Made by a program: the position numbers and the translations under genes. Shown one piece after another: positions 7,000 through 7,377 of a DNA stretch of 7,377 nt; within the stretch, counting starts at the first letter, position 1, and every line of letters begins with the position of its first letter. The stretch comes from Collinsella sp. (lineage in GTDB: Bacteria; Actinomycetota; Coriobacteriia; Coriobacteriales; Coriobacteriaceae). Below the pieces are notes generated by a model that made no database searches, was not told the DNA's origin, and saw only the letters and a list, made by a program, of their open reading frames with translations. Location: assembly GCA_022728415.1 (NCBI GenBank), contig JAIJJM010000099.1:1-7377 (forward strand), in the 5' to 3' direction.

Positions 7000-7051
7000 A
7001 CATCAAACAGCGCGTATAAGCATCTATGTTTGCGGACTTAGCCCGCCGTCG

Positions 7052-7377
7052 TCATTCCGGATTGAACGACATGTCGCCCGAACCAACCGCAAAGCGATAC
7101 GTAGCAGACTTGTCACCGTTATCGAATTCAAGATTCAAAATAGTCTCTCCATCGTAGCCAAGCGGAAGGAAATCGCTCTCGAAGTCGCCACTGCCCAAGG
7201 TGAGGCTCGCCTTAAAGCCCGTAGAGTTCGGAACCGTCATCTCCACGTCGCCCGAGTCCACGCTTACGTTCATCGACTTCGCGGGGGCCTGGTAGAGCTC
7301 GAACGTCACATCGCCCGAACCGACCTCGGCACTGAGCGCATCAGTCACGCTGCCCGTAAACTCTACATCTCCCGCAC
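7052..7377 (-). CDS. C-terminal end of a DUF4097-like beta-repeat protein (partial)
   Basis: The visible 107 residues run from the window edge to a TGA at 7052-7054, and the N-terminus lies beyond 7377. An in-frame GTG at 7348 could be mistaken for a start, but the frame is open upstream with the same repeat (AGDVEFTGSV), so it is internal. The sequence is a series of short beta-strands each turning at a Gly-Asp: AGDV, GSGDV, DSGDV, GSGDF, DNGDK and GSGDM. This matches the DUF4097 beta-repeat pattern, often found in Actinobacteria and Firmicutes as the extracytoplasmic part of membrane proteins, sometimes with PspC or DUF1700-type partners upstream. The molecular role is not established. The end MSFNPE is followed after 52 bases by a hairpin. 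No membrane segment is visible in this part. Confidence 0.75.
   Translation of the reverse strand, partial: AGDVEFTGSVTDALSAEVGSGDVTFELYQAPAKSMNVSVDSGDVEMTVPNSTGFKASLTLGSGDFESDFLPLGYDGETILNLEFDNGDKSATYRFAVGSGDMSFNPE

Noticed and set aside
7014..7019. TTATAC on the - strand as a -10 box for elp3
   Set aside because: No TTGACA-like -35 lies at 16-18 bases (the sequence there is GCTAAG), so it is not listed as a feature, although its position just before the hairpin would fit.
4735..7041. Open frame of 768 codons on the + strand
   Set aside because: It lies antisense to elp3 and the spermidine-synthase-like gene, is rich in His, Arg, Ala and Gln with no recognisable motif, and is best explained by the codon bias of the genes on the other strand.
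7346..7348. GTG as the start of a 98-residue gene
   Set aside because: The frame stays open to the window edge and continues the same Gly-Asp beta-repeat, so this is an internal codon of a longer gene.

Overview
The window looks like a GC-rich chromosomal segment from a gut actinobacterium of the Coriobacteriia, with a Collinsella-like genus the best guess. This rests on the strong G/C preference at third codon positions in all genes, the long antisense shadow frames this creates, and the general look of the proteins. It is an inference from memory, not a database match. There are no RNA genes, integrases, transposase genes or CRISPR arrays in the window, and no stretch over 300 bases lacks a gene.

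The left half (1-4027, + strand) is the end of a likely defence or stress operon. It holds the last 55 codons of a protein with a TerB-C-like tail, then a BrxD-type P-loop ATPase (start overlapping the previous stop by 8 bp), then a BrxHI-type Lhr-like superfamily II helicase. BrxD and BrxHI were named as accessory parts of type 2 BREX (Pgl-like) phage defence. TerB-N/TerB-C proteins have been linked by comparative genomics to predicted nucleic-acid-processing and stress systems. No BREX core gene (pglX, pglZ, pglW, brxC/pglY) is visible, so this may be a stand-alone TerB-BrxD-BrxHI module or the edge of a larger island. Most likely the ATPase and helicase act together on DNA and the TerB-type protein is a sensor or scaffold.

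Two palindromic intergenic repeats mark this operon. A 37-bp one with 12-bp arms lies between brxD and brxHI and begins inside the brxD stop codon. A 112-bp one with perfect 37-bp arms fills most of the gap between brxHI and the convergent next gene. They share a related core (GGGAC-GG--TATTTT-GC), which suggests one family of small mobile palindromes.

The right half (4165-7377) is all on the - strand. In transcription order it holds the C-terminal end of a DUF4097-like beta-repeat protein, a strong GC-rich hairpin, a bacterial Elp3 (radical SAM plus GNAT; tRNA wobble-uridine modification), and a membrane-anchored spermidine-synthase-like protein. The start codon of the last follows the elp3 stop with no base between, so the two are probably translationally coupled. 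These look like ordinary chromosomal genes, so the convergent junction near 4030-4165 is the likely right border of the defence-type module.
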